Shown: one piece after another, positions 46,030 through 58,481 of the stretch | Layout: every line of letters starts with the position of its first letter | Position numbering within the stretch: the first letter of the stretch is position 1 | Assembly (NCBI GenBank): GCA_003693705.1 | Contig: RBZT01000774.1 | Location: 1-61,339, forward strand | Length of the DNA: 61,339 nucleotides | Source: Polymyxa betae | Lineage: Eukaryota > Endomyxa > Phytomyxea > Plasmodiophorida > Plasmodiophoridae | Reading direction: 5' to 3' | Notes under the pieces: model-generated | Databases searched by the model: none | The model's input: the letters and a program-made list of their open reading frames with translations, nothing else | What the model was told of the DNA's origin: nothing | Program-made: the position numbers and the translations under genes

Positions 46030-47252
46030 TGAGGCTGTTGGAATGTCGGCTCGGAATCCGAAGTGGAACGAGACCCGACGAGATTTTTCTGTGATTGCCG
46101 CAAATTCTGCTTGGAAATGAAAATCTGGCTTTGAAAACGGATTCTGTCAATCCAGCCGCCTTTGCTGCCCACAAGTTGAATTTGAGAAATTTTCAAGTTG
46201 CGTTTAGCAATGTATTATAAATGTCCTGCAGGAATCCGCTGAGTAATATATGTGAGATATTTTCCCACTGGTCTCACATCATACAATGCTCGTTTCATGC
46301 AGGCATTTGAAATCGCGCACCGACTTGTCGACTCTCGTTTCATTTCATATTTACATTGATGCGAAAACGTTATTCATTTAGGCAGAGATTCTATTCACCT
46401 TGAGAAGCTGTTTTTCTGTCGAATATTCGAAAGCTGCAAGCGCCTACCATGCAGTAACATATCGCTCGTGGTCGTTCTGGCCCGTACATGTGCAGAGAGA
46501 TGGTTCGTAACAGACTGAGAACGCTTCCGCTTAGTCGCAAGCATCTTCTGCATCAAATAATGACAAACAATGTGACGAATTGAGTGGAAGCTGCGACTGT
46601 GAAGCAGGACACAGGCGTCACTATTCCGTTACGACAGAGTGACGTTACGCATCGCTGCGGTTCAGCACGGGCCAAAAACTATGCATTACGATACAGAGCT
46701 CCTTCCCGATTATAGTGACCCTCTTTGAAACGACAATTTCTTTGCGAGCACTGATAATGCTACATGTAAATAACAGGCCCTTTTTCTTCTTTATAGAGTG
46801 ATGACAGAGGTGGCGGCGCAACCTGGCTCCTTTTCCTGTATACCGGTAGNNNNNNNNNNNNNNNNNNNNNNNNNNNNNNNNNNNNNNNNNNNNNNNNNNN
46901 NNNNNNNNNNNNNNNNNNNNNNNNNNNNNNNNNNNNNNNNNNNNNNNNNAGAGGTGGCGGCGCAACCTGCCTTCTTGTACTTTATACTCTTTATAGGGTC
47001 ATGACAGAGGAGGCGGCGCTTTCTGCTTCTGTCATTATCATCATATTCAGGTAAGTCAGCACACCCTGTGAATTTTGTAACATTTTGTCACATCAGAATG
47101 TGCCGCTGCCTGATTACAAGAAATCGTTATTGGATATTGAAGAGATAATACAACAAACTCCGAGCATTAGTCGAATAAAGGAAACATTACGACGGCAACA
47201 AAATTGAAACACTGCATTGTTGATGAAAAATCTAAACCCTAGTAACAGAAGT
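46030..47252. other. array spacer with short tandem repeats and an assembly gap
   Basis: Copies of CTTTATAGAGTCATGACAGA plus GGTGGCGGCGCAACCTG occur at about 46793, 46950 and 46985, on both sides of the N run. The same unit occurs at 43190, 44574, 44616 and 48708. Confidence 0.6.
46850..46949. other. assembly gap (100 N)
   Basis: The gap falls inside the 40-bp repeat described for this spacer, so repeat length is probably the reason for the break. Confidence 1.
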
Positions 47253-48123
47253 TTATTCTGATGCAGATGACGTTTTCCCTGTCAATCTATCTCTCCTCCT
47301 TTTACCGTTTGACGCCTTTTTTTCACAAACGGTGCTTCCATTACAGCGAGTCGAGTGGAAGCTCTTTATAGGCAAGGTGTCGTGAATCTCTGCGAACTTG
47401 GCCACATTCTTATCACAATGATCCTTATAACATCGCAGCATTGCAGTTAACGATTGGTTTACAGAATATAACGTCCTTTTGTTGTGCTTTCTTTTATATT
47501 GCTTGAAATGTTCATGAAGTTTACCAATCAGCCACATCTTGTGATCATCAATATTTCGGAGATTGATCTTACGTTTGGTCACATAAAGATCCGGAATCCC
47601 AACAACTTGATATTTGTTGATCTTATCTGCACAATAAGCTTCAATACATTCTATGAGATTCGAAACTTCCGCATTGATATTATTACAATCTGAACACGTT
47701 TTAACATGATCATAAGCCGGATTGTATCAGTTTCATACCTTCAGAACGACGGGAAGAATCAGCATCATATTCTACATTATCTTCAATGTATAGAACGGGA
47801 TCGCTGGCGCCGCCCTCTTTGTGAGATGATCCATCTTTCATCCGATCGTCCTGAGTGTGTTCAATTGCAGGTTGGGAGTTCAAAATCCTCATATCAACAT
47901 CATTGATATTTGGAAGGGTCCTTTCTATCTCCAACTCATTCGTATTCAGATCGAATACAGATTCATGAAGGGTTTTCAGCAGGTTCAACTCGAGGTCAAC
48001 TCCTGCAGTCTCCATCATCTGTTTTAACCCATCTGAAGAGCGAAACTTAAGACCAGGCGCTGCTGCTGCTATGCTGATCGTTACGGACAGGGCCAGTATG
48101 GACACGAGCGTCATGGTAATCAT
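47253..48123 (-). CDS. array copy D: secreted single-domain cysteine-motif protein
   Basis: Intact like copy A: signal peptide MITMTLVSILALSVTISIAA (an internal ATG at 48114 is equally possible), disordered middle, then a 49-nt intron with donor GTATGA and acceptor GTTCAG restoring E-D-C-N-N. Exon 2 carries KINLRNIDDHKMWLIGKLHE and AMLRCYKDHCDKNVAKFAEI and ends RLTGKTSSASE. The coding sequence is very close to copy A in exon 2 and closer to copy C in exon 1, which suggests gene conversion or recent duplication. Confidence 0.7.
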
Positions 48124-49975
48124 TGAGGCTGTTGGAATGTCGGTTCGGAGTCCGAATGAAACGAGACCTTATCGATTCCCGGAATTTCTGCGTGGAAATG
48201 ATTAATCTGGCCCAGAATGCGGATTCTGTCAATTCAGCCGCCAATCCTGACTACAAGTTGATCTCAGAGATCTCAGATCTGTCTTATCAATGTGTTATAA
48301 AGGCCCTGCAGTAGTTAACTGAATAAGATGTGTCAGATATTCGCACTGTTTTCACATCATACAATGTTCGTTTCATGCAGGGTTGAGTTAGGGTTTAAAT
48401 CGCCGCCCAAACTTGTCCAAAGTCGTTTCATTTCGTATTTACATTGAAGTCATTCAATCAGGCAGAGAGTTAGGGTTTTAACGGATTACAGTAATGGTAT
48501 TAAACGTAAAAAAGTCACGAAATCGGCCAGCACCTATTCCGTTACCATAGACTGACGTTACGCATCGCTGCGGTCCATCACGGGCCCCACACTATGCATT
48601 ACGATACAGAGCTCCTTCTCTTGACTGACTCTCTTTGTTACGACAATTTTTTGCGAGCACTGATAATGTTACATGTAACAGGCCCTCTTTATCGAACATC
48701 ATGACAAAGGTGGCGGCGCAACCTGTCAGTATCATCATATTCAGGTAAATCAGCACAGTCTGTGAATTCTGTAACCTTTTGCCCTATCAGAATCTGCCGC
48801 TGCCTTGATGACACAACTTCGGAGGGCTCTTGAAGAGGTGCGGGCGGCGCTTGGAACGCGATCGCCTCAATGCCTTAACAAGCCGCATGTAACGTTAGGG
48901 AGTCCTGAGTCGAATGGCTGAATACAATGCTGTTGACCTTCAAAAGATGCATTTTCTGGTCAATTCGTAAAGTTCATGTCAGCGCCACTTCCAAGAACAT
49001 CTTCGTTGTGAAGCAGAATCTAGCACAAAACGAGTACAAATGGTTGTTTTACCAAAATTGAAAACAGAATCAACAACAAATTTGAAATTGAAACGGCGAT
49101 CGCAGTGTTGTAAAGGAAAGCTTGAGCGGAAAGGTCTTCGATGAATACGGCACTGTTACGAAGATAAAGCGTTTCTCGGTAGCCATTCGACGATTGATGG
49201 CATTCGCAATAACGCTCTGCCGGTATATTAAAACTGATGGGCAGTTGAAGGAACGTTCCGCGCGAACACCATTCGGCGTCCAGAACAGACAGCAGCGGAC
49301 ACCAAGACACCCTGTAAAAACGCAGCCATACAGAACGAGACCAGCCCTATAGCGAAATAGCCCAAAATGCTCCAAGAAGCATTAAAAAGCGCTTTGCAAG
49401 CGAAACAGGGGCGAACAGTCGTTAAAATTTAAAAAGACGAGCAACAATCAAGAGATTTGCAAAAAAATGCAAGATAATGGAACTAATGTGAAAATTGCAG
49501 AAAAATTCCGAAACTGTCAACGATGAAAATCGACGAAATTCACGAACAGGAAGAAGAGTCGACATGAACGAGCTTGTATGAGGTCTGGATAGACAGGACG
49601 CGGCAGGTCGATGGCCGAATCGATCCAGAAAGGAGACTGTCTGCGTCGGCTGCGCGGGACCAGTACGTCCCCAGATTCACATTGAGGATAATCTTGCTCA
49701 GATTGGATGGTCGAATCCGATACGAATCTTACAAAGGTGGAAATCGCCTATTGATCCATTTCAGCCTAAGATATGACTGTAAAACAGAAACCCTAACCCT
49801 AGATGCTTCATTCAATTCGTGACATTATGACGCCATTCATTCGTAACGACAGGTAACGCAATCTGTATCATTAGCAGCAAGTGATAGGCGCTGTGACTTT
49901 GAGGACATTCAGCAGTGATTGTTTATTGAATTGATTAGAACATAGTGGAACAATATTAGCGCAGACTCCACATAA
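48124..49975. other. right array flank and unannotated DNA
   Basis: The array's 5' flank and spacer homology reaches about 48790. Beyond it, 48800-49975 has only short frames. A CCCTAACCCTAG tract lies at 49791-49802. Confidence 0.5.
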
Positions 49976-52900
49976 TCATCCGGGACCAGTCACTGCCAGC
50001 CACGGATGCTGCAAGGCGTCCCGAATCGTCAGACGTAGATTGGGCTGCGGCTGTAACAAACACCGAATCATATCCTTGGCGTTGTCCGAAACTCCGTCCC
50101 AGACAGGCCCAGTCAGATCAAAACTGCAGCTCAGAATCTACAGAGGCATTCGAAACCCTAACCCTAGCAAACCCCAAAACGAACACACCTTTCGACACGC
50201 CTCGCGTACATTAGACATTGAAAACGGCATGCGCGCACTCAGCAGGGCGTACAGGACCACGCCGGCGCTCCAGGCGTCGACCTCGCGTCCGTAACCGGTC
50301 TTCATCAGGATTTCGGGCGCCGCGTACTCCAGGGTCCCGCACGACCGCATCATGGTCTGGTCCGGGGCCGTGAACTTGCTCAGGCCGAAATCGACCAGCT
50401 GCGAGGCGAGGACTCAGTCGCGTGCTGGACCAACGGGCATCACGGATTTAGGGTTTACCAGGATCCGGTCGTCGCGATCTTCGGACTCGACCATGATGTT
50501 CTCCAACTTCAAATCACTGAACATTCAGTGTCAGATTGAATCATTTTAAGCCTTTATATAAAAAAAAAAAGGAAACTTCAAAATTTTCAGTGCTGTTCTT
50601 TGGTTTTGAGATTCTCTATGAAATGCTTCCAAATGGTAAAGCGTTTTTCAAATGTTGTGAAATGTTGTGTCTTGGGCAATTTCAAATGAAAATGGATGAT
50701 CAAAAGAAAGATTGAAGTTACCGATGGACGATTCCGCGCTCATGCAGATGCTGGATGGCTGTTAGGATTTGTACGAAAATGATTCGGGCTCTGGGCTCCG
50801 AGTATGGGCCCTTGGCATTCAAGCGTTCGCAGAGATCGCCGCCTGGAAAATCGGTAACATTAGCCACAGTAACGTAACATTTAACATAAAGAGACGCTCT
50901 CCGCAGACCAGAAACACAACTTGAAAGATAACAAGAATGATCTGAATGAAGAAACGTAAATCCGTAACGAATGCTGACGTTACCGACCCGGAATGAACTG
51001 CATAATCAGCTGAATGCGCGTCTGGGTCTCGAACACGTTCTTCAATGAAACGATATTGCTATGATGCACGAACTGATGGATGGCGACTTCGTTACGCAGC
51101 AGCGGGCGCAGATCCTCGCCGACCGCTACAAACCCAATCATCAGACACCCGCCGGTCGTACAGCCCCGCGGCACGATCCGCCACTCACTCGACTTATCAA
51201 TGACTTTCAGTGCGAAGACGGCGCCGTCATCGCGACGCCGACAACGATACACCTTCGAGAAGCGCCCGTTGCCGACTTCCTCTCCGATCTCGTAATATTG
51301 CTGCGCAACGGATTCAGCCGGAATCTGGGCCTGCACGACGAAACACGGACCTCGAGATCAGTGTGCTTGGCGGCGTTGCGTAACGCCTGGACCCAGCTAT
51401 CGCGTTCGTCACGGGTGGCGCAGAAGAAGACGCGCGACACGTCGCAGATGGGCGAGTACAGCTCGAGGCCCCAGCGCAGGCGCGAGCGGCCCTGCCGTTC
51501 GGGCAGCGGTTCGGCGTAGCAGTTCTCGAGGCAAATGACGTGCGACGGGCGAATCGATTTCCTGTTCCCGAACGTGTGCAGGAAATTGCCCTGGATGACG
51601 CACCAGCGCTGTTTCACCACCTAGACAGATAGATAACGTGTCATAAGAAACGTAACATAAACAGTCAGAGAATTTCAAAAAGGTCCAAAGAAGTTTAGAA
51701 TTGAGAAGAAGCGCGGACTGGAAACATAGCACACAGTGAGAAAATTTAAGACAGCGCACTTAAAAAAAAGAAAATTGGCTTATAGAAACCATTCATTTGA
51801 AAACGTTAAAAAAAACGTTTTGAAAAATTGGTAAGCTGCGAACTGATGAACCACGAAATTGCAAAAACAACAAAAACAACACGTTTTTGGAATATTGTGC
51901 GCACTCTGCGAAAAATCTTGCCAAGTTTCCACAGGTGGCCCTTCATAGTGGCGCGGCCTGCGCTATCCTTCCTATAGAACAGCAAGTATGAGCCCCCATT
52001 TGGCCCCATCACCCCACAACCCTAACCTGTGCCCGAACATCGGCTCGATCGGGTCGCTAAATCGTCGCCCGCAATGGACACAGAAGTGGCATTGGACTCG
52101 GCAGCGGCACGTGTCGCAGGCAAGTTGGACGACGCCGGCGGCTTCGACGACGTACTCGCCCAGCTCGGTGCCGCATTGGGGGCAGTAGCAGACCCGCAGG
52201 GTGTAGTGACAGCCTTCGCAAGGCATTAAGATAAAATTCCTGCAAAACGGCATTAATAGAGAAGATTTTAAAAAGTTTTCGATTACCGATTGCAAGGTTC
52301 GTCGGCGGTGCAGGGCGACTCAGACGTTGCCGTTTGTTGGGACGGACGTTTACGAGGGCTGGAAGCGAGACCCGACCCGGGCGTACGGTCGCTGCGTGAT
52401 GATCCTCTGGAACTACAGCATGACGAATCAGACAACTGCCGGTGCAGCAGCTGCGAGACGAATGTTAACACAAATCGACTATGAAGACGTAAAACAACCT
52501 TAATTTCTGAAAGCAACCGATAGCAACAGAAAGCAGCAAGCTTGAAAAATGTTTTAATTGAAATTTTAGGTTTAATCAGGACACGTTGTGAAGTGTTACT
52601 ATTCGAGAAATCCATAAAAAGTTGATTGAATCTCTCAGAACAATACTTACAACAGCCAACAAAAAGCTGAAAAATTGCTTAAAACAGTCATAAGCCAGTT
52701 AACCAAAGAGTTTTGGATTCACATTAAAATCCTCATGCAAAAGGTGGTCGAATCACATCGAAACCCTACCCTATCTAGCGTGAGTTGCGGTTCAGCTAGG
52801 ACGGTGCCGCAGCGCTCCTGAAACGCGACCGTCTTCCGTTCGCGGATCAGGAACGAGATGATATCGCCGACCGTATTGTGCTCGCGGGCCTGTACGCTCA

Positions 52901-53666
52901 TCAAACCCGATCCGATCATTTGATCCCCCTACACATACCCAGGTGGCGAAATCGGCTTGACCCAGCAACCCGCTGTCGCAGCCGCGGAACGCGTCCTCCA
53001 CCATCTCGTCGGTCTGTGCGTGTCAGGGTCAGCACGACTTTGCCAGGGCCAGTACGACACACGTACGCGCCGGTCGATCAGCTCCTGGGTCTGCGGCGTC
53101 AGCTGCGACCCATCGTTCTGATACGTGATGATCAAGTAGCCGGCGAACATGACGGAGCTCAGGACGGTTTTGAGCTCCGCGCGATTGATGGAGCCGCGCC
53201 CACCCACGTCGTAGATGCGAAACAGGAACTTCAACTGACCAGAGCGGGTTCAGCGACAGCGATCGAGAAACCCTAAATCCCCAGATCGGGGGTATCAAGT
53301 GCCCCGAGGCTAAAACTTGATGGGATCTTTGACCTCTGTACCTTATGTTCGGGAGAGCCGCGAAGCTGGCAGGACAGGCCGCGAAGGAACGCATCGAAAT
53401 CGATGGCGCCCACACGATCCACGTCGAAGGCGTCGAAGATGCGCTCGGAGAGAATTCCCGGCAGGTCGAACACCTTCCGGAACGTGATCTTATCGATCAT
53501 ATGGCGGTGCGAACTGCCCTTGACCATGGCCTCGTACGTTCGACATAGGACGGCCAGCTCGGCGGCGTTGACTACGAAGCGTTAGACAGCTTTGAAGGGC
53601 GAATACGAAACGCTGACATTTGCTCTGGAGCTCGATCAGCTCGGATTTACTGTGCCGAAGACCCAT
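49976..53666 (-). CDS. calcineurin-B-like EF-hand / double zinc ribbon / PH / CAMK-type kinase fusion
   Basis: About a dozen exons splice in phase from ATG 53666 to TGA 49976. The N-terminus MGLRHSKSEL fits a myristoylation signal. EF-hands follow: SERIFDAFDVDRVGAIDFDA, LKFLFRIYDVGGRGSINRAE and VEDAFRGCDSGLLGQADF, in calcineurin-B spacing. A Ser/basic linker precedes a double zinc ribbon with C-x2-C pairs (CEGC, CPQC, CDTC, CVHC). The PH domain spans about 51340-51960 (MKGHLWKLGKIF, QRWCVIQGNF, RDSWVQALRNA). The kinase is complete: GNGRFSKV loop, FALKVIDK, LLRNEV with its Glu, HRDLKLEN, DFGLSKF, APE, DAWSAG and an HPWL end. Ca2+, membrane lipid and phosphorylation would be linked in one protein, as if a CBL sensor and its CIPK kinase were fused. 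Introns contain telomere-like TTAGGG tracts (for example 50160, 50450, 52022, 53270). Confidence 0.85.
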
Positions 53667-54249
53667 GGTCGCTTGGAGGACGCCAGATCCACCGAGGCGA
53701 CCAAGGTGCACTGTCGTCCGGCTTCAAGACAGATAACTAGCGGGAAAGGGGCCTCCAAAACCGATGAATGGTCAGCCGGGGCCCGGAGCGCGGCAAAAGC
53801 CCGGACTTCGGCCTCCATTAATGCCAAATATCCGCAATAACAGTTCGCTCGACTTTTCTGCCAGTTTTAAAAAACCGCGCCCAGGCCCACTTGACTTTTC
53901 GAACAGGTCGTTTGCACTGAATACAACAGTTCAGCCGCGTAAAAAACTGCGCAAATTTCACAACTTCTTTGCCGGACTGGGCCTGTGCTCTTTTGTTTAA
54001 TCGCTCACTGTTTAGAGAACCGCGCCAGTTGCGCAAATGTTGTTTAGCTGGGTTCCCTCAGGATTGTGTGTCTTTCCCACACTTTACGAGACTTCTGTAA
54101 TCAGAATATTGCGTTAAAAATTGTGTCGAGCGTGAGAGCGCCATTCAGCTATCACTTCCAGAATCAGTAAAAAAAAATGTCAGAAAAACTGCGCCAGTGT
54201 GGCAATTTTGTTCTTCGAACCCAAGACTTGATTTTGTTCTCGTTTGAGC
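53667..54249. other. intergenic between divergent kinase and SLY1 genes
   Basis: No gene recognised. It should contain the promoters of both genes. Confidence 0.5.
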
Positions 54250-57200
54250 ATGCGTGCTCAGGACGCTATGGATGTCCAGGCGCTGCAGCGCCGGGTCCTG
54301 ATGGCCATGCTGGCCATGAAGGCTGGCGACCCCGACCTGCACGATGCTGCAGTTGCCTCTGCAACCGGGATCACGACCTGGAAAATTCTCGTGTAATGCC
54401 GCCTTGTTGTTAGTTATCCAAGCCTTATCGTTCGTTTTCACTCTTTTTATAGCTGGAAACAGTTTTTGAATTTATTGTTGCTTTAGATATGACGATGTCG
54501 GTCGAGATATCTTGGCTCCAATTCTCCCAATTGGAGAGCTTAGGTCATTGGGCGTCACATTGAATCTGCCGATCAAAAGTCGACGAGAACGTGTTCCTGG
54601 GGTGCCTGCCATCTACCTATGTGCCCCTACAGAAGAGAATATTAACATTATTGCCAACGATGCTGCTAATTCTCTCTATGACCAGCTCTTCCTTCACTTT
54701 ACAACGTAACTTTCGATTTTTCTTACGGTTTACTCTGCATTTTTGTTCTGTCTCCTCTATGATCAATAGCAGTTTTCGTAGTTTGTATTCTGTTCTTGCT
54801 TTCGATTTTCATATTGGACTTGATTCTATCTTCGTATGGGGTTAGGTTCTTAGGTTTTTTTATGCATTCGATGCCGCCATCCCTCGAGTTTACAACGAAC
54901 TTCGATTTACTTGTCTTGTTTCCATATTTTTTGCCCGATTTTTGCTGTTTAATTGGGTCATTATGAGTATTTTCTGATTACAACCGATTTTGGTGTTGGG
55001 TTTCGTATCTCTTTATTCGCTTTTTCCATTTTTTTCGGGGGCCCATTACCCAGGATGCTGACAATGACGAAGCTTTACGTAGTGATAGTCTGATGGCGTT
55101 TTGTTCTTAGGGCATTGCCGCGCGTCTTATTGGAAGATCTCGCATTGAAATGCATCGATTCTAACTCGGCTTCGCGAATTGCCAAGATCGTCGACTTGAA
55201 CAACCAATTTGTCGCATTGGAGCCCTCATTGTTCACACTCAATATTCCGAATGTAATTTCCTTTCTTTTCTTCGCTTCTAAAACTTAAAAATCTCTTGAT
55301 GATTTTTGTCTTCATTTTCGCCAGTCTGGAGAATGTTTTTAGATTTGTGTTCCCCTTCTGCATGAGTGCTTGGTCTAACATACTTCTTAGTCGTATACTC
55401 GGCTGAGCTCGCACGACGACGCTGACATCATGGCCTGTGTTGACTCCATCACGGCTGCATTATACAGCCTGGTCTGCTCATTGGGCGCCGTCCCCATCAT
55501 CTATGCGCGCCAAGGTGAAGCCGCAGAAATAGTCGGCGAAAAACTCGAGCAACGAATCCGTATGTAGAGCTCTGTTTTCGAATTCTTAAAGCGCGACGTC
55601 AATTTGCAGACATTTTCTGCTAAGGGTTTTATATCGTTACGAATTCTTAAGGATTTATATCGTAACGAATCCTTCTTTAAAATCGTCGTCTTAATATCAT
55701 TTCGCAGTAATTCTCTATCAGATTTTCACTAACAGTTGTTTTTTGTTTTTTGTAATGATTCACTATACGTCATATGACAACTTTTTGTAGGCGAGACTCT
55801 GCGATCGCGTCCCGGGACGTTCCAAACAGCTGCGACATCCTCATTCCACCGGCCCGCCCTCATCATTGTGGATCGCAATCTGGATCTGGCCACTCCCCTG
55901 CAGCATGCCTGGACATATCAGCCCATGACCCACGACCTGCTTGGACTTCATGCCAATCGTTGCACATTGGAGCTCAAAGGACCAGGTCAGCATTTTGTTA
56001 ATGCTTTTTGGCATGCCATCGAGCGGCTTGTTTTATAATGCTTTCATATAACTTTTCGCAAGTTAGCTGTTAGTTTTGCTGCGATGTTCTTTCGGGAGAA
56101 GCTGCTAAGCTCGTGATTAGGAGGGGTTCCTAGGCGTGAAGATATCTATCTGGACCAAAGCGACGACTTCTGGGCCGAAAACCGCACCCAGACGTTCCCG
56201 GAAGTGGCAGCCCGTGTCGAGCAGCTCATGAAAGAGCATCACACCACTATGCAGGTACTCTAATCTGTCACAGATTGTTTTCCGTCTTATGCCACAATCT
56301 CGCTTCCTGCAATGGTTTCATCCCGGTGTTTTCTCTTCGCTCTAATGTCGTTTCTGTTCAGCTCTTTTTTCTGCTCTTTAAGTAACATTTTGCAATGATG
56401 TTTTCTTTTTGCTCTGAGATTCTTAAAGTTTTTTTCTTCGTCTTTTTTGTTGATTCAGTTTCAATCTTTTCGGTCTTGTCTCATTGCTTGTTGTGAAGGT
56501 TCGAAGCGACTAAATGCCATTTTTAGGGATTGAGGTCCAGTGGAGATCCGAATGACGTTGATCTGGATTCGCCCGCTGTCACTGCGCAGCTTGCTTCCAT
56601 GGTCCAAGATGTGCCCGCCATGCTCAATCGGAAACGCCAGCTCGACATCCATACTAACCTTGCCACATCGCTAATGCGAGCTGTAAGATCCAATTCATTA
56701 CGTTTTTCGTGACCTTTGAGACTCTTTTTGCTCTATCTTACTCGATGTCGTTCATGTTTTTAATATGCATCTTTCAGGTTCAAGAACGCGGCCTGGATAC
56801 GTATTTCGAGACTGAAGACCGTATGGCAGCCTCTGGGCTTTTGCCTGACAATCGCGCTCTGTTAAATCGTCTCGGACCAGACGCCAAGGTTTGTCATTGC
56901 TTTTATAGCGTTTGCAAGCTTAACTTTTTCTTTACTATTTTTTACGATTCTTTCTTCTCATTCCTTTGCTTTCGACATTTAAAGATAATCGGCTTCCATA
57001 CTGTTGCTGTGATAATGATCTGAAACTGTTTCAGGGAACGGCTGACGATAAATTACGCCTTCTGTTGTCGTACTATCTCACGAGTGACGAAGTCCCAACC
57101 GCTCAGCTATCTTCGTTCGCTGATGCTGTCGCCGCATCCGGAGCGTCGACGCTGGCGCTGGATTACGTGCGTCGCGTCCGCATGATGCGCCGTATCGCCA

Positions 57201-57692
57201 TCAAAGGCCAGCACGACGACACCAAATCGCTTCTCCAGGACATCGCCAAATCCACTGCATTCGGTTGGCTGAAAGGTAGCGTATTCTAGGCCAAGTTTCC
57301 TCTGCTTGTTGTGATATCGTCGTACAGGAAATGTTCGCAATCTGTTGCCGTTGAAGCATAAGACGCCGCTAACACGAGCGGTGGCCGAAGTGCTGCTGAG
57401 GCCTCCAGGCCCCGGTGGCTTCCGCGTGTTCGATCCGCGTTCTGGATCCAGTACGGCCGCTGCCCAGGTTCGAGCGCCGAAGTCGCGCGACGCCATCGTG
57501 GTGGTTTGCGGCGGAGGATCGTATTCTGAGGCGCATAACCTGTTTGAATGGGCGCGCGACGTCTCGGCCAATGCGCCGTCGCAGGCGCCGATTTCGATCG
57601 TGTATGGCTGTTCCGATCTGGTCAATCCAAGCTCGATGCTGCGGCAGATGGAAACGCTGGCCGATTCGTCTCCCGAAGTCGATCTAAAATAA
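54250..57692 (+). CDS. SLY1: SLY1/SCFD1, Sec1/Munc18-family ER-Golgi fusion protein
   Basis: About ten exons encode roughly 600 residues. The start ATG 54250 gives MRAQDAMDVQALQRRVLMAM. Exon joints restore WKILVYDDVGRDILAPILP and ELRSLGVTLNLPI, then VPAIYLCAPTEENINIIAND, all typical of the SLY1 N-terminal domain. Later exons give LIIVDRNLDLATPLQHAWTY and QPMTHDLLGLH (the Sec1 core), KRQLDIHTNLATSLM and LDTYFETEDRM (the helical arch), DDKLRLLLSYYLTSDE and NLLPLKHKTPLTRAV, then VVVCGGGSYSEAHNL and IVYGCSDLVNP at the end. This order matches SCFD1/SLY1 rather than Vps33, Vps45 or Munc18. It would bind syntaxin-5/Sed5 and promote SNARE assembly at ER-Golgi membranes. Introns are AT-rich and 60-250 nt. 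Exon borders in the middle are approximate. Confidence 0.93.
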
Positions 57693-58055
57693 ATCTCATA
57701 ATGTAACAACGTTTTTTTACAAATTGTAACGAATCACCATCTTTGCCTAAACTTTCAGGCGTTTCTCCCCGTTGTTAGGCTGATTTCAATACATTGTCAT
57801 TAGAACCAGCTCCAATATTAAAACTGACTCATTATACAATGTTTTGTATATGGATTTATATCTAAAACGGATTAAGACTGTCAGGTTTAAAAAACTCGTT
57901 CAAATCGCTAATCTGGCATTCAAGCTGCGAATTTACGTATTCCGGTCCAAAACGAATGTGAACAACAACGAATCTCGTACTAGCCTGTGCTGCTCTAGAC
58001 AACAACAAGACAAAATTCAGAAAGAGATAGCGACAATCCGAATGCCAAAAAGAAT
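57693..58055. other. intergenic between SLY1 and tRNA-Met
   Basis: Nothing recognised. Confidence 0.5.
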
Positions 58056-58127
58056 CGCTCGGCCAAGCTTCGATCTTGGGACTTCTGGGTTATGGGCCCA
58101 GCACGCTGCCAACTGCGTCACCAAGCG
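58056..58127 (-). tRNA. initiator tRNA-Met (CAU)
   Basis: The minus strand gives a 72-nt cloverleaf: acceptor CGCTTGG with CCGAGCG, D stem ACGC with GCGT, anticodon stem CTGGG with CCCAG around CCCATAA, T stem CCAAG with CTTGG around ATCGAAG. Three G:C pairs at the base of the anticodon stem and A54 in the T loop (ATCG in place of TTCG) are marks of a eukaryotic initiator. The first pair is C1:G72, where eukaryotic initiators normally have A1:U72. No intron, no encoded CCA. Confidence 0.88.
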
Positions 58128-58481
58128 CGAATCTTCTAGTGTAGCCATGCGTTACTATAATGACTCGCATTTAAGTATGTGATTCAACAGTCGCTTACCT
58201 TTCCAACTCTTCCATCACCCAATACATAACTTCCAAAAAAATTCATGTTGAAGACGGTTTTACTAAGTAAAACTACCCCTTTAGCCATCCCGTTCTACCA
58301 TTCTATTCAACATACTTTTACACAGCTGTCATAAACCGCCTGACAAGTTACTTCAGAATTGTTTTGATGTGGGTCGTACAACCCTGAAATCCGAACGTTG
58401 ATAGCGGGTTGGGAAGTTTCAGCAACAACAATTTGCTGTATGGTGATTGACCGGGCTCGTGCTGCCCCTGAGATTGCACGA

